The notes under the pieces were generated by a model, which was not told the DNA's origin, made no database searches, and was given only the letters and a program-made list of their open reading frames with translations. This document shows positions 45,180-53,992 of a stretch of 64,000 nt of DNA, one piece after another (position 1 is the first letter of the stretch; each line of letters opens with the position of its first letter). The position numbers and the translations under genes are program-made. This DNA comes from an uncultured Clostridia bacterium (GTDB lineage: Bacteria; Bacillota; Clostridia; TANB77; CAG-508): NCBI GenBank assembly GCA_934101145.1, contig CAKOPZ010000004.1, positions 1 to 64,000 on the forward strand, in the 5' to 3' direction.

Positions 45180-45205
45180 GTGACATAAAAAAATAATTTG
45201 TTACA
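45180..45205 (-). promoter_or_regulatory. Possible ECF-type promoter of the Spo0A-C gene
   Basis: On the minus strand TGTAACA (45199-45205), a 12-nt gap, then ATGTCAC (45180-45186) and TTATAT, 27 nt before the start codon. The layout is shared with 47378-47404 in front of the ECF operon. Confidence 0.5.
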
Positions 45206-45367
45206 TAAATTTTATTCTTTTTTATTCTTGTATTGATTTTTAAAAACAAAGTTGGTAAAATTTTTCTGAAATTTAATATTTTTTGTCTACATTATATAAT
45301 GTATTTTTTGCATTATATTTACTGTAGAATAGTGTAAGGATATTTATTATTAAGGAGGAATTTTTTC

Positions 45368-45838
45368 ATGAAGATTAAAAAGAACAATGGAGTCCTTAGT
45401 GTAGTATTTACACTTGTTATGATTTTTTCGTTAATGAGTGGTTCTACAGCAATTGCTGCGGAAGTCCCACAGGAAAGTTCCGCAGCAATTGTAAGTGCAT
45501 CAGTTGAGAATGAAGTTCAGCCACGGGGAACGTTAAGTGGATATGGTTCAACAACTGTTACAAAAACAAGTGGAAAAAAGACTTTTAATGTACCGGTATC
45601 TGGAAATTATAGTACAGGTGCTGGAATGACTTTGAAAACATCCGGAAACAGTGACGCCTTTGGATATATTACAGTATATAAACCGGATGGAAGTGTTTAC
45701 AAGAATCAGGTTAACATGACGGGAAACCAAGAAAGAAAATTTCAGTTGTACTTTGTAAAAGGAGGAACATATAAAGTTGAGGTGGATTTTTATGTTCCAT
45801 CTGGAAGTGTTACAGCACAATGCTGGATTTATGCATAA
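45368..45838 (+). CDS. Secreted protein of unknown family
   Basis: 156 residues. A clear signal peptide (basic start KIKKNNG, hydrophobic core, cleavage after AIAA near residue 31), a short Glu/Ser/Val linker, then a ~100-residue beta-rich domain with TSGNSDAFGYITVYKPDGS and a final VTAQCWIYA. It has one cysteine in the mature part and no LPxTG or membrane tail, so it is probably released. I do not recognise a family. AAGGAGG precedes the ATG; its own terminator follows. Confidence 0.8.
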   Translation: MKIKKNNGVLSVVFTLVMIFSLMSGSTAIAAEVPQESSAAIVSASVENEVQPRGTLSGYGSTTVTKTSGKKTFNVPVSGNYSTGAGMTLKTSGNSDAFGYITVYKPDGSVYKNQVNMTGNQERKFQLYFVKGGTYKVEVDFYVPSGSVTAQCWIYA

Positions 45839-45869
45839 ATAAGAAATGATACTAGGAATCCTTACACTA

Positions 45870-45900
45870 TAAAGGGAGTGATTTTATCACTCCCTTTAAT
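45870..45900. terminator. Terminator between convergent genes
   Basis: AAAGGGAGTGAT pairs perfectly with ATCACTCCCTTT around a 3-nt loop, between the secreted protein and the oppositely oriented anti-sigma gene. Confidence 0.8.
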
Positions 45901-46610
45901 TAATATATTTCAATAATTTTATCATCATCATTTTCAAGCATTTCATTTAAGATTTGCTCTTTATTTGAATTTTCAAAGCTAATGTTGTATGAATATGAAT
46001 TATTATTATGTTGTAAATTTGATATTTTACTATTGCTAATATCTAAAAATTTCGCAAGTTGGTTTGTCATATCATTAATATATTGTTTAGTTACCCCATG
46101 TACAATTAATTTGTAATTTTGAATTTTATTTGTAGATTCATCTAATTGTAATATGTATATTTTGGTATAATTTTTTTCGTTTTCAGATATTTCAGAGTCA
46201 GTTATTGTTTGTGTAGCAACATAATATGAAACATTAGAAGATGAATAATTATAACCAAATATTGAGTGAAATATATCTATATTACCATTTTCGTCTATTA
46301 TCCATAAATAATTAGGTATTATAAAAATAACTATAATAATTGTCAAAATAATTGTAATTATCAATAATGAAATTGCACTTCTTTTAAAAATAGTATTTTT
46401 CTTATTTATCTTTTTTAAAAAATCAATTTCTTTTTCTTCATAGATATCTTTTAATAATAATTCACCATTCATATTTTTTAGAGTGTTTGCACAATTTGGA
46501 CAATTTTTGATATGATTTTTAATATAATCATTTGTTGCACGTGAAGTCAAACTTTCAATGTAATTTGGTAATAAATCTTTTACAATTTCACAATCATTTT
46601 TAGAACTCAT
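45900..46610 (-). CDS. Zinc-finger anti-sigma factor
   Basis: 236 residues. The N-terminal anti-sigma zinc-finger domain has HIKNCPNC (H-x3-C-x2-C) after DLLPNYIESLTS. A membrane helix lies near residues 74-100 and an extracytoplasmic sensor domain follows. It would hold the adjacent ECF sigma factor inactive at the membrane until a signal releases it. Its start overlaps the sigma gene by 11 nt, the common arrangement. Confidence 0.88.
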   Translation of the reverse strand: MSSKNDCEIVKDLLPNYIESLTSRATNDYIKNHIKNCPNCANTLKNMNGELLLKDIYEEKEIDFLKKINKKNTIFKRSAISLLIITIILTIIIVIFIIPNYLWIIDENGNIDIFHSIFGYNYSSSNVSYYVATQTITDSEISENEKNYTKIYILQLDESTNKIQNYKLIVHGVTKQYINDMTNQLAKFLDISNSKISNLQHNNNSYSYNISFENSNKEQILNEMLENDDDKIIEIY

Positions 46611-47088
46611 TTGAATTATCCTCCTTTAATTTTTCTTTTCCTCTATAAAATGTTATTCTAGCCCAAGCTTCAGATTTTCCCATTAACAAACCAATTTCTT
46701 TAAAACTCAAATCACCACAAATCCTAAATAAAATTACTTTTTTTGTTGTAATATTTAATGAATCAATTTGTTCATACAATTTTTCTTTTAAAATCTTATC
46801 GACTATGCAAGTTTCTAAATCAGAAGTAATATCAGATACTGATTCAAAATTTTCTATAGGAATTTTAGTTTTTTCTTTTTTTAAATGCTTGTACCATAAA
46901 AATTTAGCAATTTGACATAGCCAAACTGATAATTTACAGTTTCCTTGAAATTTATCAATGCTTTTGATTGCACAGAAAAAAGTTTCTTGGGTTAAATCTT
47001 CAGATAATTCTACATTGTTAGTAATACATAATAAAAAGTTATATACTGTTTTTGAGTATTCTTCATATATTTTCTGTATATCATACAC
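46600..47088 (-). CDS. ECF-family RNA polymerase sigma factor
   Basis: 162 residues with sigma-70 region 2 (VELSEDLTQETFFCAIKSI, then WLCQIAKFLWYKHLK) and region 4 (KVILFRICGDLSFKEIGLLMGKSEAWARITFYRGKEKL). No regions 1 or 3. It directs polymerase to a small regulon, probably including its own operon. AGGAGG at 47098-47103 sets GTG 47088 as the start. Confidence 0.92.
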   Translation of the reverse strand: MYDIQKIYEEYSKTVYNFLLCITNNVELSEDLTQETFFCAIKSIDKFQGNCKLSVWLCQIAKFLWYKHLKKEKTKIPIENFESVSDITSDLETCIVDKILKEKLYEQIDSLNITTKKVILFRICGDLSFKEIGLLMGKSEAWARITFYRGKEKLKEDNSNEF

Positions 47089-47107
47089 CGAAATTGTCCT
47101 CCTAAAA

Positions 47108-47347
47108 TTAGTATAAAGAATTAGCTTCTTCTTTTGTTAACATATTTGACTCAAGAAAATGTTCAATTATATTTTGTCTTAAAGTTTTATCTTCAATAGC
47201 TTGAATTTTTTGCTTAACTTCGTTTTTGGCGTTTGAATCTATTGGAAATAGGTGTGAACTTAGATAATTGTATGTACCAATAGCAATTATTAAGATTAAT
47301 AAAAAAATTACAACAAAAATAATAAATGATTTTACACTCTTTTTCAT
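47108..47347 (-). CDS. Small single-helix membrane protein of the ECF operon
   Basis: 79 residues: MKKSVKSF, one membrane helix (residues ~8-29), then a helical tail (VKQKIQAIEDKTLRQNIIEHFL). AAGGAGGTG 7 nt upstream selects ATG 47347; a longer frame would begin inside the glmS terminator. It opens the three-gene operon with the sigma and anti-sigma genes. A role in signalling is an inference from position. Confidence 0.72.
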   Translation of the reverse strand: MKKSVKSFIIFVVIFLLILIIAIGTYNYLSSHLFPIDSNAKNEVKQKIQAIEDKTLRQNIIEHFLESNMLTKEEANSLY

Positions 47348-47377
47348 TGCGGACACCTCCTTATATTTTATATATAA

Positions 47378-47404
47378 GTACATTTGAATTAATAAAATGT
47401 TACA
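47378..47404 (-). promoter_or_regulatory. Possible ECF-type promoter of the sigma operon
   Basis: On the minus strand TGTAACA (47398-47404), a 14-nt gap, then ATGTAC (47378-47383) and TTATAT. TGTAAC is a common ECF -35. It resembles the site before the orphan Spo0A-C gene, suggesting autoregulation and a shared regulon. Confidence 0.5.
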
Positions 47405-47406
47405 AA

Positions 47407-47445
47407 AAATCATGCCAAGATTATAAAAAAAATTTGGCATGATTT
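47407..47445 (-). terminator. Terminator of glmS
   Basis: AAATCATGCCAA pairs perfectly with TTGGCATGATTT (12 bp); the minus strand continues with six T. Confidence 0.85.
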
Positions 47446-47452
47446 AAATATT

Positions 47453-49294
47453 CTATTCTACAGTTACAGATTTTGCAAGATTTCTTGGTTTATCAACATC
47501 TAGACCTTTATTTTTTGAAATATAGTAGGCAAGAAGTTGAAGTGGAACTACTGCTAAAATAGGTGAAAGTAGTGGATTTGTATCAGGTATATTTATTACA
47601 TAATTAAAATGAGTATTTGGAAGTATTTTGTTTGTTATAACAAGAGTTTTTGCTCCTCTTGTAATTACTTCCTGCATATTACTAATTGATTTTTCAATCA
47701 ATTTTTCATCTGTGATAATTCCTATTACTGTCACATCATTCTCAATAAGTGCAATAGGTCCATGTTTTAATTCTCCTGCGGCATATGCATCAGAGTGAAT
47801 ATATGATATTTCTTTTAATTTAAGAGATCCCTCCAAAGAAGTAGAATAATCAGTTCCACGACCTAGGAAAAACATATCTTTTTCTGTGTATACTTTTTTA
47901 GCAAATTCTTTTATAACAGATGTATCATCCAAAATTGTTTCAATTTTTGAAGGCAAATCTAATATGTCAGATTTTAGAACTTCAATCTCATCTTGACTGC
48001 ATCTTTCAAGTATTTCTGCAAAGTGAAGTGCAAGTATTGCTAAAAGCACAACTTGTGATGTGTATGCTTTTGTTGATGCAACTGCAATTTCAGGTCCGGC
48101 ATGTGTATATATAACATAATCTGCTTCTCTTGTAATTGAGCTACCTATAACATTTGATATAGCAAGAGTTTTTGCACCTTGTGATTTTGCAAGTTTTAAT
48201 GCAGCAATTGTATCTGCAGTTTCTCCAGATTGACTTATATAAATACACAATGTTTTTTCATCAATTAGAGGTTCTCTGTATCTAAATTCTGATGCAATGT
48301 CAACTATTACTGGAATTTTGCATAATCTCTCTAAAATTGTTTTACCTGCAAGGCCTGCATGCATTGCAGTTCCACAGGCTACAATATATATTTTATTTAC
48401 AGAGTTTAAATATTCTTTTGAAATTTCTAAATCATTAAATGAACATTTTTCTCCAAGTTTAAATCTTGATCCAATTGTTTCTCTTACAGAAGTTGGTTGC
48501 TCAAAAATTTCTTTTAGCATAAAATCCTCATATCCGTCTTTTTGGGTAGAGTTTGCATCCCAATCAATATTTTTAATCGCTTTATTGTGAGCTGTAAGAG
48601 AATTATCATAAAAACTAACTTTATCTCTTGTAATTACAGCAAATTCATTGTCATCAGGTAGATAAAAGTTTTTTGTATGCTCTAAAATAGCAGGAATATC
48701 TGATGCAATAAAATTTTCACCTTCAGATGTTCCAATAACAAGTGGACTGTCTTTTCTTACTGCAATTATTTCGTCAGGAAATAGGGGAGAAATAACACCA
48801 AGTGAATAACTTCCTTTTAAATCGTCAACAGCTGATTTTACAGCACTTAAAAATTTATTTTCATGTGTTTGAACACCATTATGAAAATAGTAGTGTATTA
48901 AATTTGGTATTACTTCCGTATCTGTTTGAGATGAAAAAGAATATCCTTTACTACTTAAAAAATTCTTTAAATCAATATAGTTTTCTATTATTCCATTATG
49001 GACTACGGCAAAGCTTTTGCTGTTATCCATATGTGGATGCGCATTTTCTTTTGATGGTTTTCCATGAGTTGCCCATCTTGTATGAGCAATACCAACTGTT
49101 CCGTTAAGTTCATTTATTCCATCAATATTATATAAATTATTTACTCTTCCTTTATCTTTTTTTACAGATATTTTGTCACCTTCAATTGTTGCAATTCCGG
49201 CTGAATCATATCCTCTATATTCAAGACATAATAAGCCATTAATTAGTATTGGTGTAGCCTTTTTACTACCTATGTATCCTACAATTCCACACAT
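47453..49294 (-). CDS. glmS: Glucosamine-6-phosphate synthase (isomerizing)
   Basis: 613 residues. It makes glucosamine-6-phosphate from fructose-6-phosphate and glutamine, the first step to UDP-GlcNAc and peptidoglycan. The N-terminal glutaminase begins MCGIVGYIG with catalytic Cys2 after Met removal, and has HTRWATHGKP. The C-terminal part has two SIS domains (SQSGETADT, ASTKAYTSQV) and ends KSVTVE. It is regulated by the glmS ribozyme in its leader. AGGAGGG precedes the ATG. Confidence 0.97.
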   Translation of the reverse strand: MCGIVGYIGSKKATPILINGLLCLEYRGYDSAGIATIEGDKISVKKDKGRVNNLYNIDGINELNGTVGIAHTRWATHGKPSKENAHPHMDNSKSFAVVHNGIIENYIDLKNFLSSKGYSFSSQTDTEVIPNLIHYYFHNGVQTHENKFLSAVKSAVDDLKGSYSLGVISPLFPDEIIAVRKDSPLVIGTSEGENFIASDIPAILEHTKNFYLPDDNEFAVITRDKVSFYDNSLTAHNKAIKNIDWDANSTQKDGYEDFMLKEIFEQPTSVRETIGSRFKLGEKCSFNDLEISKEYLNSVNKIYIVACGTAMHAGLAGKTILERLCKIPVIVDIASEFRYREPLIDEKTLCIYISQSGETADTIAALKLAKSQGAKTLAISNVIGSSITREADYVIYTHAGPEIAVASTKAYTSQVVLLAILALHFAEILERCSQDEIEVLKSDILDLPSKIETILDDTSVIKEFAKKVYTEKDMFFLGRGTDYSTSLEGSLKLKEISYIHSDAYAAGELKHGPIALIENDVTVIGIITDEKLIEKSISNMQEVITRGAKTLVITNKILPNTHFNYVINIPDTNPLLSPILAVVPLQLLAYYISKNKGLDVDKPRNLAKSVTVE

Positions 49295-49364
49295 AAAAAT
49301 CCCTCCTAGATATTAAATATCTAAAAAAGCATTACAAATAAAAGGCTATTCTATTAGTTTTGTA

Positions 49365-49493
49365 TACTGATATTACTATCAGGTTTTTGCTAATATTTAT
49401 GGCAATAACCTAAATGCCAGGAAACCATCCGCCGAATCTTTCGATAAGTTTCCATCCTCGTCAACACATATATTTTGTGTCCAGGCGCTTTTT
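49365..49493 (-). ncRNA. glmS self-cleaving ribozyme
   Basis: On the minus strand the conserved core is clear: AGCGCCTGGAC at the 5' end (cleavage expected 5' of the G at 49488), GTTGACGAGGATGG, TTATCGAAAGATTCGGCGG, then the pairing strand GGTTTCC. When bound to glucosamine-6-phosphate it cleaves the glmS message, leading to its decay, so the enzyme is repressed by its product. Its place 5' of glmS confirms the call. The 3' limit of the P3-P4 part is approximate. Confidence 0.93.
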
Positions 49494-49623
49494 ATTTATA
49501 AATTATCCTCCTTTCAAAAAGTGCATTTGCAAAACTTCTCTAGTTATGTCATTATATTACTATAGATTCAAAATTGTGTCAAATTGATTAATGAATAAAC
49601 TGGCAAAAACTTGTTCTTGAGTA

Positions 49624-49652
49624 TTGATTTTTATATTCTTACATGATATACT
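49624..49652 (+). promoter_or_regulatory. Sense promoter, element C
   Basis: TTGATT (49624-49629), 17-nt spacer, TATACT (49647-49652), then 8 nt to TAGGAAATGAG. Confidence 0.7.
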
Positions 49653-49735
49653 AGTTCTTGTAGGAAATGAGAATAAGCAGATGTGGTTTGCCACTTTTAA
49701 TCCACAACTTATGTTGTGAGTGAGGAGGTGGTGCT

Positions 49736-49846
49736 ATGATAGAAGCAGTTTTATTAGAAATAATATATCTACTTTCATTTGGCTTAATTGCCGAAACTAT
49801 TATAGTGTTTGCCTTAATTATACTGGTTATAATTTTAAGCAAATAA
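49736..49846 (+). CDS. Candidate type I toxin peptide C (36 residues, hydrophobic)
   Basis: A 36-residue peptide, EIIYLLSFGLIAETII in the middle and LVIILSK at the C-terminus, nearly all membrane helix. GAGGAGGTGG lies 5-8 nt before the ATG. It matches peptide B in length, ending and FGLI core. The hairpin after it has T-runs on both strands, so here the sense message may also end at that point. Confidence 0.75.
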   Translation: MIEAVLLEIIYLLSFGLIAETIIVFALIILVIILSK

Positions 49847-49847
49847 A

Positions 49848-49934
49848 ATAAAAAAAACACATCTGTACTTGCCCGGTTAGATGTGTTTTTTACATATTCA
49901 GTGGTAAACCACGTTTGTGGATTCTCTATTTCCT
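49848..49934 (-). ncRNA. Candidate antitoxin antisense RNA C
   Basis: Predicted to run from near 49934 to a terminator formed by AAAACACATCT/AGATGTGTTTT plus eight T on the minus strand; about 87 nt. It overlaps the 3' end of the toxin C message. Confidence 0.7.
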
Positions 49935-49940
49935 ACTTTT

Positions 49941-49969
49941 ATTATAATCAATTGTGTTCAAAAAGTCAA
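49941..49969 (-). promoter_or_regulatory. Antisense promoter, element C
   Basis: TTGACT (49964-49969 on the minus strand), 17-nt spacer, TATAAT (49941-49946), in the same position relative to the right repeat as in A and B. Confidence 0.85.
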
Positions 49970-49991
49970 TAAAAAAGGAGAAAATTTTGAA

Positions 49992-51852
49992 GTGTTTGAT
50001 ATAGAGGAAGAATTAAAGAAATTGCCTGGAAAACCACGGTGTATATATTATGCATGATAAAGATGATAAGATAATATATGTTGGAAAAGCAGTTTCTTTA
50101 AAAAATCGTGTAAGGCAATATTTTAGAAAAACTAATAAAACAAAAAGAATTCAAAATATGGTAGCTTTGATAGATCATTTTGAATATATTGTAACAGATA
50201 ATGAAGCAGAGGCACTTATTTTGGAGTGTAATTTGATCAAAAAAAATATGCCTAAATTTAATGTATTGCTAAAAGATGACAAAACATATCCATACATAAA
50301 GGTAAATGTAAAAGATGAGTACCCAGATGTGTATATGACTAGAAGAATTTTAAATGATGGTGCAAAATATTTTGGACCATATGCATCTGCAGGTTCTGCA
50401 AAAGAAATGATAGAATTTATAAAATCAAAATTCAAAATAAGGCAATGTAAGAATTTTAAATACAAAGATAGGCCTTGTTTAAATTATCACATAAAAAAAT
50501 GTTTAGCTCCTTGCATGGGTTATGTTTCAAAAGAAGAGTATAGAAAGCAAATAGATGAAATAATTGACTTGCTTGAAGGAAAAACTGATAAATTGATTAG
50601 AGGTTTGTCGCAAGAAATAAAAGAAGCATCAGCAAAAATGGAGTATGAAAAAGCTGCATATTTAAGAGATAAAATGATTGCTCTTGAAAGAGTGTCTGAA
50701 AAGCAAAAGGTTTCAAATATTTCTGAAAATGATATTGATGTTATTGGGATTGCAAGAAGTGAGCTTCATGTTTGCTTGGAAATATTTTTTGTTAGAAAAA
50801 GTAAGATGATAGGAAGAGAACATTACTTTTTAGATGAGTTTCAAGATGAAACAGATAGTGAAATTTTATCAAATTTTATTAAACAGTATTACATGGATAA
50901 ACCATTTTTACCAAATAAGATTATGATAAGAGAAGAGATTGAGGATAAAGATTTAATAAGCAGTTTACTTTCTCAAAAAGCTGGCAGAAAAGTTGAAATA
51001 AAAACACCTCAAAAAGGAGAAAAGTTGAGATTTGTTGAGATGGCTGAAAACAATGCAAAAATAACACTTGAAAATAAAGAAAAAGATAAAACAGCAATTT
51101 TGCTTAGCTTAAAAGAAGTGTTAAATATGGAAAAATTACCAAGAAAAATTGAGACATATGATATTTCAAATATTTCTGGACAATTTATGGTTGCCGGTAT
51201 GTGCGTACTTCAAGATGGAGTTATAAAAAAGAATTTATCAAGGCGTTTTAAGATAAAAACTGTGTTTGAACAAGATGATCCAAAGTGTATGAAAGAGGTT
51301 ATAACAAGAAGATTAAGACATTCTGTAGATATTTTAAATGAGAGCAAGAGTAGTGGGTTTGGTGCACTTCCTGATGCAATTTTTGTTGATGGTGGCATTA
51401 CACAAATTAGAGCTTGCAGACAAGCAATTGATGAAATAAATAGAGAAATAAAAGAAAAAGAAGAAGAGTATGGAGTGACTGAAAATAGAGAAAAAGTTGA
51501 CATCAAAGTGTTTGGTATGGTAAAAAATGATAAACACACAACTAGGGCTTTGATAAATGAAAATAAAGAAGAAATACCTCTTTCACATGAACTTATGATG
51601 CTTATTACCAATTTTCAAGATACTGTACATGATACAGCAATTGGATATCATAAGATGCTTAGGGATAAGTCAATGAAAAAATCTAGTCTTGACGATATAT
51701 CTGGAATTGGAGAAGTGAAAAAGAAAGAATTGCTTAAGAAATTTGGAAGTACTGCTAAGATTGCAAGTGCGGATATTGAAGAAATTGCTAGAATAAAGGG
51801 AATTAATATTGAGCTTGCTAAAAAAATAAAAGATGAGCTTAATAATATGTAG
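49992..51852 (+). pseudogene. uvrC: UvrC excinuclease subunit, frameshifted near the start
   Basis: From 50050 the frame encodes about 600 residues of UvrC: IIYVGKAVSLKNRVRQYF (GIY-YIG nuclease), a UVR motif near KMEYEKAAYLRD, the RNase H-like C-terminal nuclease (YDISNISGQFMVAGMCV) and helix-hairpin-helix motifs at the end. The true start is probably GTG 49992, giving MFDIEEELKKLPGKP, but an extra C at 50037 breaks the frame before GVYIMHD. Without it the GIY motif is restored. Starting at ATG 50050 would lose the first strand of the 3'-incision domain. Mutation or assembly error cannot be told apart here. Confidence 0.87.
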
Positions 51853-51961
51853 TATTTTGGAGTACGAAAGCCAGCATATTTCATATATCACAATCATATA
51901 ATTATAGTAATATGGCACATTGGGGATAGTGCGAAAATAAAGAAGGGATTGTGATTTTAAT

Positions 51962-52174
51962 ATGGAGTATACTAAAGATGTTGTTTTTAATGTTCATTAT
52001 GGACAAGATGTTTTAAAGGAAAATGAAAAATTGAGTGCTTTTAAAAGAATTCGACTACTGTTAAATAGGCATAAAATGATAACAGCTATAGTTTTAATTA
52101 CAATTATGTTTATGATATTTGATCTTATGCTTGTTTCAAGTTTTATAGAGGTATTAAGTAGTATGAATTTATAG
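51962..52174 (+). CDS. Small membrane protein of unknown function
   Basis: 70 residues: a polar N-terminal half (VFNVHYGQDVLKENEK), then a basic stretch and one membrane helix at about residues 40-62 (ITAIVLITIMFMIFDLMLV). AAGGGATTGTGA precedes the ATG. It lies between uvrC and a methyltransferase gene 28 nt away. I recognise no family. Confidence 0.6.
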   Translation: MEYTKDVVFNVHYGQDVLKENEKLSAFKRIRLLLNRHKMITAIVLITIMFMIFDLMLVSSFIEVLSSMNL

Positions 52175-52202
52175 AGGCAAATATGGAAAGGATAAATATA
52201 GT

Positions 52203-53060
52203 ATGAATGTAGCAAATGAGTGGAAAGATTATGAGATATTAGATATGGCAAATGGCGAAAAGCTTGAGAGATGGAAAGATATTATTCTTGCAAGACCTGA
52301 CCCACAAATTATATGGAAAGAAAAATCTTATCCTGAAAAATGGAAAAAGGTAAATGCAAGATACATAAGAAGTAATACTGGTGGAGGTCATTGGGAATAC
52401 TCTAAAAAAATGCCTAGTAATTGGCAGGTTAAATATAAAAATTTAACTTTTAATATTAAACCAATGGGATTTAAACATACAGGTCTTTTTCCAGAGCAAG
52501 CTGTTAACTGGGATTGGATGATAAATAAAATTCAAAATACAAAAAGAGATATAAAAGTACTAAATTTGTTTGCATATACAGGGGGTGCAACAGTTGCTTG
52601 TAGCTATGCAGGTGCATCTGTATGTCATGTAGATAGCTCAAAAGGAATGACTTTGTGGGCAAAAGAAAATATTGTATCATCTGGACTTAAAGATAGACCT
52701 GTAAGATTTATTGTTGATGATGTTGTTAAATTTGTAAATAGAGAAATACGTCGCGGAAATAAATATGATGCAATTATAATGGATCCACCTTCATATGGTA
52801 GAGGTACAAATGGAGAAGTGTGGAAATTTGAGGAAAATATTGCAGATTTAGTTAAATTATGTACAAAAGTTTTATCAGATAAACCACTATTCTTTTTGAT
52901 TAATTCATATACAACAGGAATTTCTAGCACAGTGCTTGAAAATATTCTAAAGCTTAATATAAAAGCAAAAGGTAAGTTTTCTTGCGGAGAAATTGGACTA
53001 CCTATGACTGCATCTAGTATGATTCTTCCTTGTGGAATATATGGAAGATGGGAGAGTTAA
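52203..53060 (+). CDS. Class I SAM-dependent methyltransferase (PF10672-type, probably rRNA)
   Basis: 285 residues. SAM-binding motif LNLFAYTGGATVACSYAGAS, acidic residue in HVDSSKGM, and catalytic motif IMDPPSYGRG, as in RlmI-like 23S rRNA cytosine methyltransferases. The N-terminal RNA-binding PUA domain of RlmI is absent, so the substrate is uncertain. The pseudouridine synthase gene follows 3 nt later, consistent with a role in RNA modification. Confidence 0.86.
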   Translation: MNVANEWKDYEILDMANGEKLERWKDIILARPDPQIIWKEKSYPEKWKKVNARYIRSNTGGGHWEYSKKMPSNWQVKYKNLTFNIKPMGFKHTGLFPEQAVNWDWMINKIQNTKRDIKVLNLFAYTGGATVACSYAGASVCHVDSSKGMTLWAKENIVSSGLKDRPVRFIVDDVVKFVNREIRRGNKYDAIIMDPPSYGRGTNGEVWKFEENIADLVKLCTKVLSDKPLFFLINSYTTGISSTVLENILKLNIKAKGKFSCGEIGLPMTASSMILPCGIYGRWES

Positions 53061-53063
53061 AAG

Positions 53064-53762
53064 ATGAGTGATATATCAAACAAAATAAATGTAATATATG
53101 AAGATAATCATATTATAGTTGTGGAAAAGCCTGTAAATATTCCATCACAAGGAGATAAAACAGGGGATATAGATATGCTTACTTTAATAAAAGAATATAT
53201 AAAAGAAAAGTATAATAAACCTGGAAATGTCTATCTTGGGTTAATTCATAGACTTGATAGACCTGTTGGTGGAGTTATGGTTTTTGCTAAAACTTCTAAA
53301 GCAGCATCAAGATTAAGTGAGCAAGTAAGAGAAAAAGTATTTCAAAAAAGATACTTAGTTATTTGCAATGGCAAAATGGAAAAAACAAATGGAACACTTG
53401 AAGACTATTTACTTAAAAATGAAAGAAATAATATGAGCAAAGTTGTAAAAGAAGAAAGTAAAAATAGCAAATATGCAAATTTAGATTATGAGGTTTTAAA
53501 ATATGATAAAGATTTGGATTTGTCTGTTTTAAAAATACTTTTACATACAGGAAGACATCATCAAATACGTGTGCAACTTGCAAGTAGGGGGCACAGCATT
53601 TATGGTGATCAAAAATATGGAGGAAGGGGTCATGGCAAGCAGATAACATTGTGGGCATATAGTTTAACAATACTTCATCCAATTACAAAAGAAAAGATGG
53701 AGTTTAAGGCAATTCCTCAAAAAATAGGCAGTTGGAAGATTCTTGAGGGAATAGATATTTAA
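53064..53762 (+). CDS. RluA-family pseudouridine synthase
   Basis: 232 residues. The catalytic motif HRLDRPVGGVMVFAKTSKAA holds the active Asp, followed by the conserved KRYLVICNG strand and HQIRVQLASRGHSIYGDQKY. There is no S4 domain. It isomerises uridine in rRNA or tRNA; the site is unknown. Co-transcribed with the preceding methyltransferase. Confidence 0.9.
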   Translation: MSDISNKINVIYEDNHIIVVEKPVNIPSQGDKTGDIDMLTLIKEYIKEKYNKPGNVYLGLIHRLDRPVGGVMVFAKTSKAASRLSEQVREKVFQKRYLVICNGKMEKTNGTLEDYLLKNERNNMSKVVKEESKNSKYANLDYEVLKYDKDLDLSVLKILLHTGRHHQIRVQLASRGHSIYGDQKYGGRGHGKQITLWAYSLTILHPITKEKMEFKAIPQKIGSWKILEGIDI

Positions 53763-53867
53763 TAATTATGGCTTTTTAAGTTATAAAAAATTTAATACAT
53801 AAATTATGCAAAATACTATATTGTTAAAATACTACACATTATAAATTATGTAAATTTTACAAAAATG

Positions 53868-53919
53868 AAAAATCATATATAAAAGTGAAAAATATCACTT
53901 TTTGTATATGATTTTTTTT
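53868..53919 (+). terminator. Terminator after the pseudouridine synthase
   Basis: AAAAATCATATA and an inner AAAAGTG pair with CACTTTT and TATATGATTTTT, ending in eight T. It insulates the agr genes from upstream transcription. Confidence 0.85.
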
Positions 53920-53992
53920 CATTTGTATATAAAGTAAAAAAATGTAGAAAAATAGTTGTAATATATATACAGAAACAAAGAGGGAGGCAAAT

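Larger units (their letters stand above)
49661..49935. repeat. Element C: unit bounded by imperfect inverted repeats
   Basis: Left end from 49661 (TAGGAAATGAG, then GTGGTTTGCCACT); right end 49900-49935, reading on the minus strand TAGGAAATAGAG and GTGGTTTACCACT. It contains a CACAAC/GTTGTG hairpin before the ribosome site and the AAAACACATCT/AGATGTGTTTT hairpin after the peptide. The plan is that of elements A and B, more than 10 kb away. Confidence 0.85.

Noticed and set aside
49651..49860. 69-residue minus-strand reading frame over element C
   Set aside because: It runs through the toxin gene, promoter and inverted repeats of the element and has no ribosome site.
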